Source of the DNA: CAJWPI01 sp964571215
GTDB lineage: Bacteria > Pseudomonadota > Gammaproteobacteria > Magnimaribacterales > Magnimaribacteraceae
Reading direction: 5' to 3'
Length of the DNA: 61,591 bases
Assembly (NCBI GenBank): GCA_964571215.1
Contig: CAZMZZ010000003.1
Coordinates: forward strand, 1 to 61,591
Shown here piece after piece: positions 53,325-61,591 of the stretch. Below the pieces are notes generated by a model. That model had not been told where the DNA came from. It saw nothing but the letters and a program-made list of their open reading frames with translations, and made no database searches. Made by a program: the position numbers and the translations under genes. The first letter of the stretch is position 1; each line of letters starts with the position of its first letter.

Positions 53325-54803
53325 TTATTTTCCCACGCCAGCATCTAGAATTATTTTAAGGACTTGACCAGGATAAATAATCTCTGCAGGTTTGATTTCG
53401 TTCCACTTCTCTATATCTTTTACTCTTATAGAAAACCTAGAAGCTATTCTTGATAAAGTATCACCTGACTTTACTGGGTATAGTAAAGTTCTTTTCTTCT
53501 TATTAGGAGGTTTACCTCTAGCTCTTTCGTATTTAGAGAAAATCTTTATTTGCTGCCCAATTTGCAGAGGTGTTTGAAGGTTTACACTATTCCACAAGGT
53601 CAGATCACGGATTGATACATTAAACTTTTTTGATATAGCCCAGAAAGAATCTCCTTTAACTACAGTATAATTCTTTACTCTAGGGATAGAAGTCTTCGCC
53701 CATGCAGGTCCCCTTGGAACCATTATCTCATCTCCTGCTATTATTAGATCTTCTTCCATTTGATTTATTTCTTTTAGAACATTTAGTTCAATACTGTATT
53801 TTTTTGCTATTAAAGTTAGGTTGTCTCCTTTCTTTACCTTATACCTATCCCATTGAACTAGAGAAGATTTTTCCATAGAAGAGAGCTGGGTCTTAAATCT
53901 ATCACCTATTCCTGAAGGTAATAGCAAGTAATGAGGACCACTAGGGTCAGTAGCCCATTGATTAAATCCAGGGTTGAGTTCATATAATGTTTCGGGAGTA
54001 ATTCCAGCTAAATCTGCTGCTTGCATTAGATCAAGTTGATTAGGAGTGTTAACTTTTACGAAGTAGGGTCTGTTTGCTATGGAAGGTAAATTTACTCCAA
54101 AAGATGATGGGTCTTTGATGAGTTCACACAATACTAATAATTTAGGTATATATGCTTCAGTCTCTTGAGGTAAGTCTAAAGACCAAAAATCTGTAGGTTT
54201 ACCAAGAGAATTATTTTTTCTTATAGCCTTTTGTATTCTTCTGGGACCTGCATTATATGCTGCTAAAGCTAACAACCAGTCTCCATCAAATCTTTTATGA
54301 AGAGAAATTAAGAATTGGTATGCAGCATCAGTAGAAGCTATTACGTCTTTTTTCCCATCGTACCACCAGTTTGATTTTAACCCCCATTCTTTACCTGTAG
54401 CGGGAAGGAACTGCCAAATTCCCGTGGCTCCATAAAAAGATTGAGCATAAGGGTCAAATCCACTTTCAATAAAAGGGACTAATGCTAATTCTATGGGTAA
54501 ATTTAATTCTTCTGCTCTTTTCACAGTATGAAAAAGATACCTTTGCCCAGTTCTGCTAATTCTATTAACTGTATGTTGATTATCTTTGTACCTTTTTCTA
54601 TATCTTTCTGCTTCGCTAAAATCACCAGGTAACTTCACAGTTAAACCACCCCTAACCCTTTCCCATAAATCTAAATAGGTTTCATTCGAAATTTGTTGTT
54701 CTTCTAAAGATGTTTTATCCGTTAGCTCAGGATTATGAGAATTAATAGCTGTACAAACACTCAGTACCAAAAAAATGTAAAAGGGTCTTTTAATTAATTG
54801 CAT
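53325..54803 (-). CDS. mltD: Membrane-bound lytic murein transglycosylase D
   Basis: 492-aa exported enzyme. A signal peptide (1-21) begins at the ATG at 54803, which follows the gloB stop by one base. A longer start inside gloB is rejected because it would place 14 polar residues before the signal. The SLT domain shows catalytic Glu113 in FIESGFDPYAQS, GATGIWQF and ALAAYNAGPRRI. Three LysM domains follow in the C-terminal half (about 330-490), each with a KKGD/VKGD/KSGD start, and bind peptidoglycan. It cleaves glycan strands to anhydromuropeptides. Confidence 0.93.
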   Translation of the reverse strand: MQLIKRPFYIFLVLSVCTAINSHNPELTDKTSLEEQQISNETYLDLWERVRGGLTVKLPGDFSEAERYRKRYKDNQHTVNRISRTGQRYLFHTVKRAEELNLPIELALVPFIESGFDPYAQSFYGATGIWQFLPATGKEWGLKSNWWYDGKKDVIASTDAAYQFLISLHKRFDGDWLLALAAYNAGPRRIQKAIRKNNSLGKPTDFWSLDLPQETEAYIPKLLVLCELIKDPSSFGVNLPSIANRPYFVKVNTPNQLDLMQAADLAGITPETLYELNPGFNQWATDPSGPHYLLLPSGIGDRFKTQLSSMEKSSLVQWDRYKVKKGDNLTLIAKKYSIELNVLKEINQMEEDLIIAGDEIMVPRGPAWAKTSIPRVKNYTVVKGDSFWAISKKFNVSIRDLTLWNSVNLQTPLQIGQQIKIFSKYERARGKPPNKKKRTLLYPVKSGDTLSRIASRFSIRVKDIEKWNEIKPAEIIYPGQVLKIILDAGVGK

Positions 54804-54804
54804 T

Positions 54805-55581
54805 TCAGGAATTATCTTTCCAACCCCTAACTGCTGCAAAGACATCTACTGGATCTTCAATATTTTTACCAGAGAAATTTTTTACAGCTTTTACAACAGC
54901 ATCCTCATTACATCTCATGAAAGGATTTGTTTTTTGCTCTAGCTCTATCGTAGAAGGCAGGGTTATTTCTTTTCTACTTCTTTTTTCTTTTACTTCATTT
55001 AATCTATCTTTAATACTTTGATTGTTTGGTTCAACTTTTATAGCAAACTTAAGATTTGATTCAGTATATTCGTGTCCACAATAGACCTGAGTATTTTTAG
55101 GCAATCTATAATAGATTCCTATAGATTTATACATCTCAGCAGGAGTACCTTCGAATATCCTGCCACAACCAGAAGCAAAAAGAGTATCGCCGCTAAACAA
55201 TATAGGAGGTGAATTTTCTTCACAGTAATAACCTAATTGATCATCGGTATGTCCTGGAGTAGCTATTGCTATAAATTTTTTACCAAATACTTCTACCGCA
55301 TCTTGGTCACTCATAGGATCTGATATACCTTGAATATGACCTCCTGCTGGTCCATAAACAGAAGGTTTATATTTTTTTACAAGATCTAAAATACCCCCAC
55401 TATGATCAAAGTGGTGATGAGTTATAAGGATTTTTGTGAGGTTAAGTCCTTTCTCCTCAAAGGTTTTTATAACTGGTTTAGGATCTCCAGGATCTACAAC
55501 TATAGCTTCCTTACCATTGACTATTGTCCAAATATAATTGTCGTCAAAAGCAGGAATAGCAAATATATCTAGCATATTCAT
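54805..55581 (-). CDS. gloB: Hydroxyacylglutathione hydrolase (glyoxalase II)
   Basis: 258-aa metallo-beta-lactamase-fold enzyme that hydrolyses S-D-lactoylglutathione to lactate and glutathione. The metal motif THHHFDH is at 54-60, with GHTDDQLGYY, SGDTLFASGCGRIFEGT and CGHEYT following. The C-terminal helical substrate domain is present. Met1 and Met3 are both possible starts. It is directly followed by mltD on the same strand, as in other gammaproteobacteria. Confidence 0.95.
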   Translation of the reverse strand: MNMLDIFAIPAFDDNYIWTIVNGKEAIVVDPGDPKPVIKTFEEKGLNLTKILITHHHFDHSGGILDLVKKYKPSVYGPAGGHIQGISDPMSDQDAVEVFGKKFIAIATPGHTDDQLGYYCEENSPPILFSGDTLFASGCGRIFEGTPAEMYKSIGIYYRLPKNTQVYCGHEYTESNLKFAIKVEPNNQSIKDRLNEVKEKRSRKEITLPSTIELEQKTNPFMRCNEDAVVKAVKNFSGKNIEDPVDVFAAVRGWKDNS

Positions 55582-55659
55582 TAAAAAATAATATGATTTT
55601 ACACTTGTACATATAAAATTAGCTATTAGAAGAAAACTTGTCTTAATCTTTTTTTACAC

Positions 55660-56091
55660 ATGAATCAAGTAGAGATTTTTACAGATGGTGCTTGTAAGGG
55701 GAATCCGGGAGCAGGAGGATGGGGCGCAATCATCAGAATCAACGGAGAAGAAAAGTATCTCCACGGAGGTTCAAAAGATACAACTAATAACAGAATGGAG
55801 CTTACAGCAGCTATAAAAGCTTTAGAAGCACTTAGTGAACCTTCAATAGTTGTTCTTACTACCGACTCAGAATATCTAAGAAAAGGTATAACGGAATGGA
55901 TGATGGCATGGAAAGCAAGAGATTGGAAAACATCAGCTAACAAGCCTGTCTTAAATAAAGATTTATGGTTAGCATTGAACGAATTGACCGCTAAACATAC
56001 TATCTCTTGGGAGTGGGTTAAGGGACATAGTGGTCATAGAGAAAATGAGATAGCTGACATGCTTGCAAATAAAGGAATAGAAGAACTTTAG
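55660..56091 (+). CDS. rnhA: Ribonuclease HI
   Basis: 143-aa RNase HI with the four carboxylates visible: Asp9 in FTDGACKGNPG, Glu47 in NNRMELTA, Asp69 in LTTDSEYL and Asp133 in ENEIADMLA. The HSGHREN loop is also present. It removes RNA from RNA-DNA hybrids. It lies 3 nt before dnaQ, and the two share an operon as in many gammaproteobacteria. Confidence 0.97.
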   Translation: MNQVEIFTDGACKGNPGAGGWGAIIRINGEEKYLHGGSKDTTNNRMELTAAIKALEALSEPSIVVLTTDSEYLRKGITEWMMAWKARDWKTSANKPVLNKDLWLALNELTAKHTISWEWVKGHSGHRENEIADMLANKGIEEL

Positions 56092-56094
56092 ATT

Positions 56095-56835
56095 ATGTTA
56101 AGACAAATTATATTGGACACAGAAACAACAGGCTTAGATGTAAAATCTGGTCACAGAGTTATTGAAATTGGTTGCATAGAGCTGGTTAATCGCCGTTTTA
56201 CTGGTGAAGAATTTCATTCTTATCTTAATCCAGACCGAAAGATCGATGAAGGAGCAGAAAAAGTACATGGTCTCACATTAGATTTTCTTAAAGATAAACC
56301 TCGTTTTAATGATATCTTTGATAATTTCAAAGACTTTATTAAAGATAGTGAGTTACTTATTCATAATGCAGAATTTGATATAAGCTTTTTAAATCATGAG
56401 ATAGGTTTATTATCAGGTAATCATCCAGTCATGCTAGATATAGTTGATAAAGTGACAGATACTCTTCAGATAGCTAGGGAAAAGCATCCTGGACAAAGAA
56501 ATAGTCTTGATGCTTTAGTTCAGAGATACGACATAAAGGGGTATGACAGGGAATTACATGGAGCTTTACTTGACTCAAAGATTTTGGGAGATATTTATTT
56601 ATTAATGACAGGAGGTCAGGGTGATCTGCTTTTTCAGAAACCAGATTCTTCTGAACAAGATTTAACTAAAAATAAAAAAGATATGAATGAGTCACTCTCA
56701 TTAGGTCAAATAGCAACAATAAAGACTTCTGAAGCTGAGGAGCAGGCACATTTAAACTATCTAAAAAAGATGCAAGAAGAAACCGGTAAGAAACCGCTAT
56801 GGTTAAAAGAGCAAAAAGATAATGGGAACAGTTAG
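56095..56835 (+). CDS. dnaQ: DNA polymerase III epsilon subunit (3'-5' proofreading exonuclease)
   Basis: 246-aa DEDDh exonuclease. Asp8 and Glu10 are in LDTETTG, the third Asp in NAEFDISFLN, and the His-Asp pair in HGALLDSKIL near residue 155. The C-terminal part (about 185-246) is a linker and polymerase-binding segment. It proofreads replication errors as part of the Pol III core. Its last 14 nt overlap the gltX start. Confidence 0.96.
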   Translation: MLRQIILDTETTGLDVKSGHRVIEIGCIELVNRRFTGEEFHSYLNPDRKIDEGAEKVHGLTLDFLKDKPRFNDIFDNFKDFIKDSELLIHNAEFDISFLNHEIGLLSGNHPVMLDIVDKVTDTLQIAREKHPGQRNSLDALVQRYDIKGYDRELHGALLDSKILGDIYLLMTGGQGDLLFQKPDSSEQDLTKNKKDMNESLSLGQIATIKTSEAEEQAHLNYLKKMQEETGKKPLWLKEQKDNGNS

Positions 56836-58204
56836 TAGGTTTGCACCTAGTCCTACTGGTTATCTTCATATTGGAGGCTTGAGGACAGCTATTTTTGCTT
56901 GGTTGTTTGCTAAAGCTAACAAAGGAAAAGTTCTACTTCGATTTGAAGATACAGATCAAAAGAGGTCAAAGGAAGAATTTACTAAATCTATTATGGAAAG
57001 TTTTTCTTGGATGGATATAGATTTTGACGAAAAGCCTTATTTACAGTCCAAGGCAAAAAAAAGACATATAGAAGTAGCAGAAAATTTATTGAGAGATGGA
57101 CATGCCTACTATTGTAGCTGCACTAATGAAAGGTTAGACGACTTAAGAAAAGAGCAAATGAAAAAAGGACTTAAACCAAAGTATGACAGGAAATGTAGAG
57201 ACTTAAATTTAAAACCTGATGCAAATCATGTGATTAGATTTAAAAACCCCATAGAAGGAGAGGTAAGCTTTAAAGATTTAGTGAGAGGTCAAATTTCTTT
57301 TTCTAACGATGAACTAGATGACCTTATATTAGTAAGAAATAATGGTTTACCTACTTATAATCTCTGTGTGGTGGTTGACGATGTAGATATGGGAGTTACA
57401 CATATTATCCGGGGAGAAGATCATATAAATAACACTCCTAGACAATTAAATATACTTACTGCTTTGAAGGAGAGTCTACCTCAATATGGACATGTTCCAA
57501 TGATTCTTGGAGAGGATAAAAAGAGGATGTCTAAGAGGCACGGAGCGGTTAATGTAATAGAATTCAAAGAGCAAGGTATTCTCCCTGAAGCCCTATTAAA
57601 TTATCTAGTTAGGTTGGGATGGTCTTTAGGAGATAGGGAATTATTTTCTAAGGCTGACCTGATAGATGATTTTCAGAAAGGAAGAATTAATAACTCCCCA
57701 GCTATTTTTTCTATGGAAAAACTTCTTTGGTTTAATAAAGAATATTTATCTAGCTTAGACTTTAGTGACCTAGAAGAAAAAGTGTCAAAATTTGCAAAAA
57801 GTTTTTCTCAAAAATCTGAGTATTCCAGGCGTGTTTTAGATCTGATAAGAAGTAGATGCTCTACCTTAATTGATTTCCAAAAAGAATCTCATTACTTTTT
57901 TAATGATATTTCATACCTTGATGGAAATTTAGGTAAAGAAGTCTTCACTAAAGAAAGTAAGGAAGTTCTATCAAAACTCCTGAAAAGTTTAGAGCTATTA
58001 GAGAACTGGAGTGCAGAGGAAATTCGTAAAATAATTAGTTTCTTAAAAGAAGATCTAGGAGTAGATATGTCTAAAATAGGCAAACCATTTAGGCTGGCAA
58101 TTACAGGCACTTTGAGCTCACCTTCCATAGATGAAACAGCAGAAGTCTTAGGCAAGGAAAAAGTTATTTCTCGGTTGGAGAAGGCTTTAGACTGGTTGTC
58201 ATAA
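56822..58204 (+). CDS. gltX: Glutamyl-tRNA synthetase
   Basis: 460-aa class I synthetase charging tRNA-Glu. The HIGH-type motif is LHIGG at 15-19, and the KMSKS-type motif RMSKRHG is near 235. A zinc-like CSC...C cluster is retained near residues 98-130. The helical anticodon-binding part is in the C-terminal third. It overlaps dnaQ by 14 nt, giving a rnhA-dnaQ-gltX operon, and its 3' end overlaps the convergent hydrolase by 6 nt. Confidence 0.95.
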   Translation: MGTVSRFAPSPTGYLHIGGLRTAIFAWLFAKANKGKVLLRFEDTDQKRSKEEFTKSIMESFSWMDIDFDEKPYLQSKAKKRHIEVAENLLRDGHAYYCSCTNERLDDLRKEQMKKGLKPKYDRKCRDLNLKPDANHVIRFKNPIEGEVSFKDLVRGQISFSNDELDDLILVRNNGLPTYNLCVVVDDVDMGVTHIIRGEDHINNTPRQLNILTALKESLPQYGHVPMILGEDKKRMSKRHGAVNVIEFKEQGILPEALLNYLVRLGWSLGDRELFSKADLIDDFQKGRINNSPAIFSMEKLLWFNKEYLSSLDFSDLEEKVSKFAKSFSQKSEYSRRVLDLIRSRCSTLIDFQKESHYFFNDISYLDGNLGKEVFTKESKEVLSKLLKSLELLENWSAEEIRKIISFLKEDLGVDMSKIGKPFRLAITGTLSSPSIDETAEVLGKEKVISRLEKALDWLS

Positions 58205-59152
58205 AGTTTCCAAGAAATTATCTATCTCTTTCCATGTTTCATTTCTAATTGAATCCTTTTCCATAAGCAGTTCATGTTCTCCGTTTATATTAGCTATAGA
58301 GATATTTTTAATTTTGTTACACATTTCTTCATTTTTTATTACGTTAACTAGCTTATCCTTGGAAGCGTTTAGAAGAAGAGAGGGAATGGTAATTAATTTA
58401 GTCCAATTAGATTTAAAGAGACTCCTGGTTTTTTTTATAGATTCGTGTCCCCAACCTATAGAAAGGGCACCAACAGCTAATTTTTCATTTTTTTTGATTA
58501 GATCCCCGCTTCTTTTATACCGTGCTAGATCAGAAGTTACTACATTCTCTTCAAAAGGAATTTCATGCCAACCCTTTCTGTTATTCCAATCAGGAGTTGG
58601 GAAGGCTTTATCTCTAAATCCTATTTTAGACAACTCCCCTAGCCCTAAGATTGTTAATTCCAGTAATTTAGGCATTTTAATTGATAGCATAGGAGCACAT
58701 AGAATTATCGCATCGAAGATATCTGGTTTTTGTGAAGCTAAAGATGCAACCAAGCAACCTCCCATCGAATGTCCCATACCTATCCAAGGTTTAGGGCATT
58801 TATCAATATAGACATTTTCAAGGATTTCTTCGAATTCGGTTTCATAATCAGAAAATTTATTAACATGACCAATAAAGGGATTAGAACTCAACCGGTCTGA
58901 TAAACCTTGTCCTCTCCAATCAAACATGGCAACACAATATCCCCTATCAATAAACTCTTTGACCACTTCATAATACTTTTCTATGAATTCTGTCCTGCCT
59001 GATTGCAGGATTATTGTTCCTAGATTACTTTGTTTATTCCAGATACAGACTCTAATATTAACCTCATCAAAGACTGGATAATAAAAAATTTCATAACCCT
59101 GAGGTGCTTTGTAATCATCTAGTTCTATTAGCTCAGCTTTCTGAAATGTCAT
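58199..59152 (-). CDS. Alpha/beta hydrolase, lysophospholipase/monoacylglycerol-lipase type
   Basis: 317-aa Hydrolase_4-type protein. The nucleophile elbow is GHSMGG (Ser near 130), with FDWRGQGLSDR as the oxyanion region, the acidic residue in NASKDKLV and the His in NGEHELL. It probably acts on lipid esters. No signal peptide is seen. It lies divergent from the DUF6580-like gene. Confidence 0.87.
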   Translation of the reverse strand: MTFQKAELIELDDYKAPQGYEIFYYPVFDEVNIRVCIWNKQSNLGTIILQSGRTEFIEKYYEVVKEFIDRGYCVAMFDWRGQGLSDRLSSNPFIGHVNKFSDYETEFEEILENVYIDKCPKPWIGMGHSMGGCLVASLASQKPDIFDAIILCAPMLSIKMPKLLELTILGLGELSKIGFRDKAFPTPDWNNRKGWHEIPFEENVVTSDLARYKRSGDLIKKNEKLAVGALSIGWGHESIKKTRSLFKSNWTKLITIPSLLLNASKDKLVNVIKNEEMCNKIKNISIANINGEHELLMEKDSIRNETWKEIDNFLETL

Positions 59153-59222
59153 AATTAGATTAAAATATTATATAAGAAGGTATAAGAATAATTTACAAAA
59201 TAATTTAGGCCAAATCTTTTAT

Positions 59223-59723
59223 ATGAATATTCTCAAGAGTATAAGTTTTTTTATTTGTCTACTTCTATTAAGTAGGCTAATTCCTCATCCTCCGAATTTT
59301 ACTCCTATTATTGCAGGTATTATCTTCTTGCCTTTCATGATAGGTGATAAACGCATGGTGCTCTTTACACCTATCTTAATTATGTTTATTTCAGATTTAA
59401 TTATAGGTTTTCATAATCATATGATTTGGACTTATACGTCTTTTCTTTTAATAAGTCTGGGTGTTGTCTTGTACTTTAAAAAGACCTTCAAAAATATCTT
59501 CTTTTTATCAATTCTTTCACCTTCATTATTCTTTCTCTTAACAAATTTTGGGGTTTGGCTTACCTCTTCTTTTTATACTAAAGATTTTTTAGGCTTAATG
59601 GAGTGCTATTTTGTGGCACTTCCTTTTTATGCAAACAATCTAACCTCAACTATCTTATTCCTCAGCGGTTTTATTTTTACTTACACGTTTTTTGATAATA
59701 GGAAGATTAGAGTAAATTTATAA
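59223..59723 (+). CDS. DUF6580-like integral membrane protein
   Basis: 166-aa protein with about five hydrophobic segments. The RLIPHPPNFTPIIAGI motif near residues 19-34 is typical of DUF6580 proteins, which resemble energy-coupling-factor S-components in shape. The function is unknown, and a vitamin or cofactor import role is only a structural analogy. It starts near TATATG with no strong ribosome site and precedes the crotonase gene by 12 nt. Confidence 0.7.
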   Translation: MNILKSISFFICLLLLSRLIPHPPNFTPIIAGIIFLPFMIGDKRMVLFTPILIMFISDLIIGFHNHMIWTYTSFLLISLGVVLYFKKTFKNIFFLSILSPSLFFLLTNFGVWLTSSFYTKDFLGLMECYFVALPFYANNLTSTILFLSGFIFTYTFFDNRKIRVNL

Positions 59724-59735
59724 GAGGTAAGTATT

Positions 59736-60536
59736 ATGGAGTATTCTCAGGTTCTTTATGAAACCAAGGGCCCTGTAGCTCTAATTACACTAAATAGACC
59801 AGAAAAACTAAATGCTTGGACACCCACTATGTGTGAAGAGCAGGCTCAAGCCATAGAACGTGCCAATAAAGATAAATCGGTAGGAGCTATCATAATGACA
59901 GGTGCAGGAAGAGGTTTTTGTGCTGGAGCGGATGTTCAAGACACCTTTCAAACCAGGATAGATGGAGAAGATCCAGGTAATGATACTGCTGGGGGATCAG
60001 GCGGTATGCCGGCTGGAGTTGACTGGCTAGAAATAATAAGAGAATCAAAACCTATAATAGCTGCTGTTAACGGCGCTGCAGTTGGTATTGGGGTAACGAT
60101 GATTCTTCCTTTTGATATTATTATTACCACTGAGAAAGCTAAATTTGGACTTGTTTTTATAAAAATGGGCATAGTACCAGAACTAGCTTCTACTCATTTT
60201 CTTGTAAGCAGAGTAGGGTGGGGGCGTGCAAGCGAGATGATGCTTTCAGGAAAACTATACACAGGTGAAGAAGTTCATAATTTTGGATTAACTGAACATT
60301 TAGTAGATGAAAGCAGCCTTATGGAAAAAAGTTATGAGATAGCCAATCTTATAGCTAGCAACCCTGACAAACAATTAAGAATGACTAAACATTTATTAAC
60401 AGAGAATGCAGTAACCACAGATTTAAAAGCTGCTGAACAGTTAGAAACCAAACTCCTTCAAGAGTGTTGGGAGACAGAAGAACACAAAGAGGCTGTTTCA
60501 GCTTTCTTAGAAAAAAGAGAACCAAAATTCAGGTAA
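59736..60536 (+). CDS. Enoyl-CoA hydratase/isomerase family protein
   Basis: 266-aa crotonase-fold enzyme with the CoA/oxyanion motifs LNRPEKLNAW and GAGRGFCAGADV. The usual hydratase glutamates are not at their standard positions: the region reads GAAVGIGVTM and FIKMGIVPELAS. The Glu of VPE falls where isomerase-like members carry their acidic residue. It is therefore likely an enoyl-CoA isomerase or a specialised hydratase in fatty acid breakdown. A GAGGTAAG ribosome site precedes the ATG. Confidence 0.85.
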   Translation: MEYSQVLYETKGPVALITLNRPEKLNAWTPTMCEEQAQAIERANKDKSVGAIIMTGAGRGFCAGADVQDTFQTRIDGEDPGNDTAGGSGGMPAGVDWLEIIRESKPIIAAVNGAAVGIGVTMILPFDIIITTEKAKFGLVFIKMGIVPELASTHFLVSRVGWGRASEMMLSGKLYTGEEVHNFGLTEHLVDESSLMEKSYEIANLIASNPDKQLRMTKHLLTENAVTTDLKAAEQLETKLLQECWETEEHKEAVSAFLEKREPKFR

Positions 60537-60569
60537 GCTCGGAAACTACTGAATAAGAAAAAATATTTA

Positions 60570-61454
60570 ATGAAGATAGATTTCTTTAATAACGAATTTG
60601 ATATATCTCAAGAAGTTTTAATTCTGGATAAATCTGATGGTCATGTTTCTAATTTCGGTAAACAATGGGAAGAATATGTTGATGTTCAAGTTGATAGTAA
60701 GAATAATTTTGATATATCCAAAATTTATTTAGAAGATCTCTTGTTTGAAAATCTAGATATACTCAAAGGAAAAAATGTCTTAGAGATAGGTTCCGGTGCA
60801 GGAAGATTTACTGAACATATCTGTAAATATGCTGATCATTGTGTTTCTGTAGATTTATCCTCAGCTATTTTTCACAACGTAGCAGCTTCAGAAAAAAACG
60901 TAACAAGAATAAAAGCAGATTTTTTAAAACTTGAACCCAAAGAAAAATTTGATGTAGTTATTTGCAGAGGAGTTTTGCAGCACACACCAAATCCTAAGAA
61001 GTCAATCTTAAAACTGCATGATTTTATTTCCCCAGATGCAGGTCATGTTTATTTTGATATTTATCCCATGCCTAAGTTAGGAAAATTACATCCTAAATAT
61101 TGTTTTTGGAGACCATTATTCAAAACCTTTATTAGTTATGAAAGTTGCAATGCTTTTCTTAAAAGGAATATAAAGCCTTTATTAAAGTTAAAAAGAACCC
61201 TTAAAAAACTGATGTTAGGGTCTGATTTCCTTTCAGATAGTTTTATTCCTGTTTGGGATTACAAAGATAAAATTAATCTAGATGATCATCAGCTGGAAAT
61301 ATGGGCCATATTAGATACTCTAGACGGTCTGTATGCCCAATACGATCATCCGATGAGTAACAAATCAGTAACATCTCTAATTAATCACAACGGAATAGAT
61401 TTACAGCAGACTGACAAGACAAGAAATTTCTTTAAAACATCAGTCTCTGTTTAA
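60570..61454 (+). CDS. Class I SAM-dependent methyltransferase
   Basis: 294-aa protein with the SAM motif VLEIGSGAGRFTEHI at about 71-85, an acidic VDLS motif after it, and the DVVICRGVLQHTPNPKKS segment. These fit the UbiE/COQ5-like or Methyltransf_11 fold. The N-terminus of 70 residues and the C-terminus are not recognised, so the methylated substrate is unknown. It ends 2 nt before tRNA-Ala and may be cotranscribed with it. Confidence 0.85.
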   Translation: MKIDFFNNEFDISQEVLILDKSDGHVSNFGKQWEEYVDVQVDSKNNFDISKIYLEDLLFENLDILKGKNVLEIGSGAGRFTEHICKYADHCVSVDLSSAIFHNVAASEKNVTRIKADFLKLEPKEKFDVVICRGVLQHTPNPKKSILKLHDFISPDAGHVYFDIYPMPKLGKLHPKYCFWRPLFKTFISYESCNAFLKRNIKPLLKLKRTLKKLMLGSDFLSDSFIPVWDYKDKINLDDHQLEIWAILDTLDGLYAQYDHPMSNKSVTSLINHNGIDLQQTDKTRNFFKTSVSV

Positions 61455-61456
61455 GT

Positions 61457-61532
61457 GGGGCTATAGCTCAGCTGGGAGAGCACTTGCGTGGCACGCAAGA
61501 GGTCGTCGGTTCGATCCCGACTAGCTCCACCA
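61457..61532 (+). tRNA. tRNA-Ala (anticodon GGC)
   Basis: Acceptor GGGGCTA pairs with TAGCTCC (one G-U pair). The anticodon stem CTTGC/GCAAG encloses GTGGCAC, with anticodon GGC at 61490-61492. The discriminator is A and CCA is encoded. Confidence 0.97.
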
Positions 61533-61591
61533 CCTAATCAAATTTGGAAAAATTCATAAATCTGTTATAAATAGAAAGGTGAAAAGATTAC

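Noticed and set aside
58314..58811. 165-codon plus-strand open frame
   Set aside because: It is antisense to the alpha/beta hydrolase gene, whose catalytic motifs are all present.

Overview
The window looks like chromosome from an AT-rich marine gammaproteobacterium, probably a small-genome oceanic lineage of the SAR86 type. This is an inference from gene content and order, not from a marker-gene search. Supporting signs are very short intergenic gaps, two large TonB-dependent receptors, many short-chain dehydrogenases and secreted peptidases, and the housekeeping order tig-clpP-clpX-lon-hupB-ppiD. From memory, fabI, a peptide ABC transporter, mltD, gloB, rnhA and dnaQ follow in the same order in Pseudomonas. 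Five tRNA genes are present (Asp, Pro, Arg, His, Ala). No rRNA, CRISPR array, insertion sequence or prophage is visible.

Region 1 (1-23900) is mainly scavenging and envelope genes. It holds a secreted M20 amidohydrolase with a PHP-domain protein, an ATP-grasp protein after tRNA-Asp, two SDRs, and an operon of a family VIII-like serine hydrolase and two tandem gamma-glutamyltransferase paralogues. The second paralogue has lost several substrate-binding residues. Next come a DASS transporter and a TonB receptor, a patatin / thioredoxin-like / M48 lipoprotein operon, a glutamine-synthetase-like ligase with an SDR, and a gpsA operon.

Region 2 (23883-31309) is the most interesting metabolic cluster. 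A DUF6285-type small protein, an APH-fold kinase and an acyl-CoA dehydrogenase form a tight operon resembling lvaB-lvaA-lvaC of the levulinate / 4-hydroxyacyl-CoA pathway, with a FabY-type ketosynthase upstream. A divergent acyl-CoA ligase and an EthA-like Baeyer-Villiger-type monooxygenase lie beside it. Together they suggest a ketone or lactone to 4-hydroxyacyl-CoA to beta-oxidation route.

Region 3 (31330-43300) is housekeeping: folD, tRNA-Pro, a DadA-like oxidase and an SDR, tRNA-Arg, a frameshifted acylphosphatase gene, tRNA-His, then tig, clpP, clpX, lon, hupB and ppiD. The hupB gene has a clear promoter and terminator.

Region 4 (43298-61591) continues with fabI. An S9 peptidase, a TonB receptor and a small secreted protein appear to be inserted before a peptide-binding lipoprotein and two permeases that have no ATPase beside them. 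Then follow mltD, gloB, rnhA, dnaQ, gltX, an alpha/beta hydrolase, a DUF6580-like membrane protein, a crotonase-family enzyme, a methyltransferase and tRNA-Ala. The S9 peptidase, TonB receptor and Opp-like genes could work together in taking up peptides across the outer membrane, trimming them in the periplasm and importing them.
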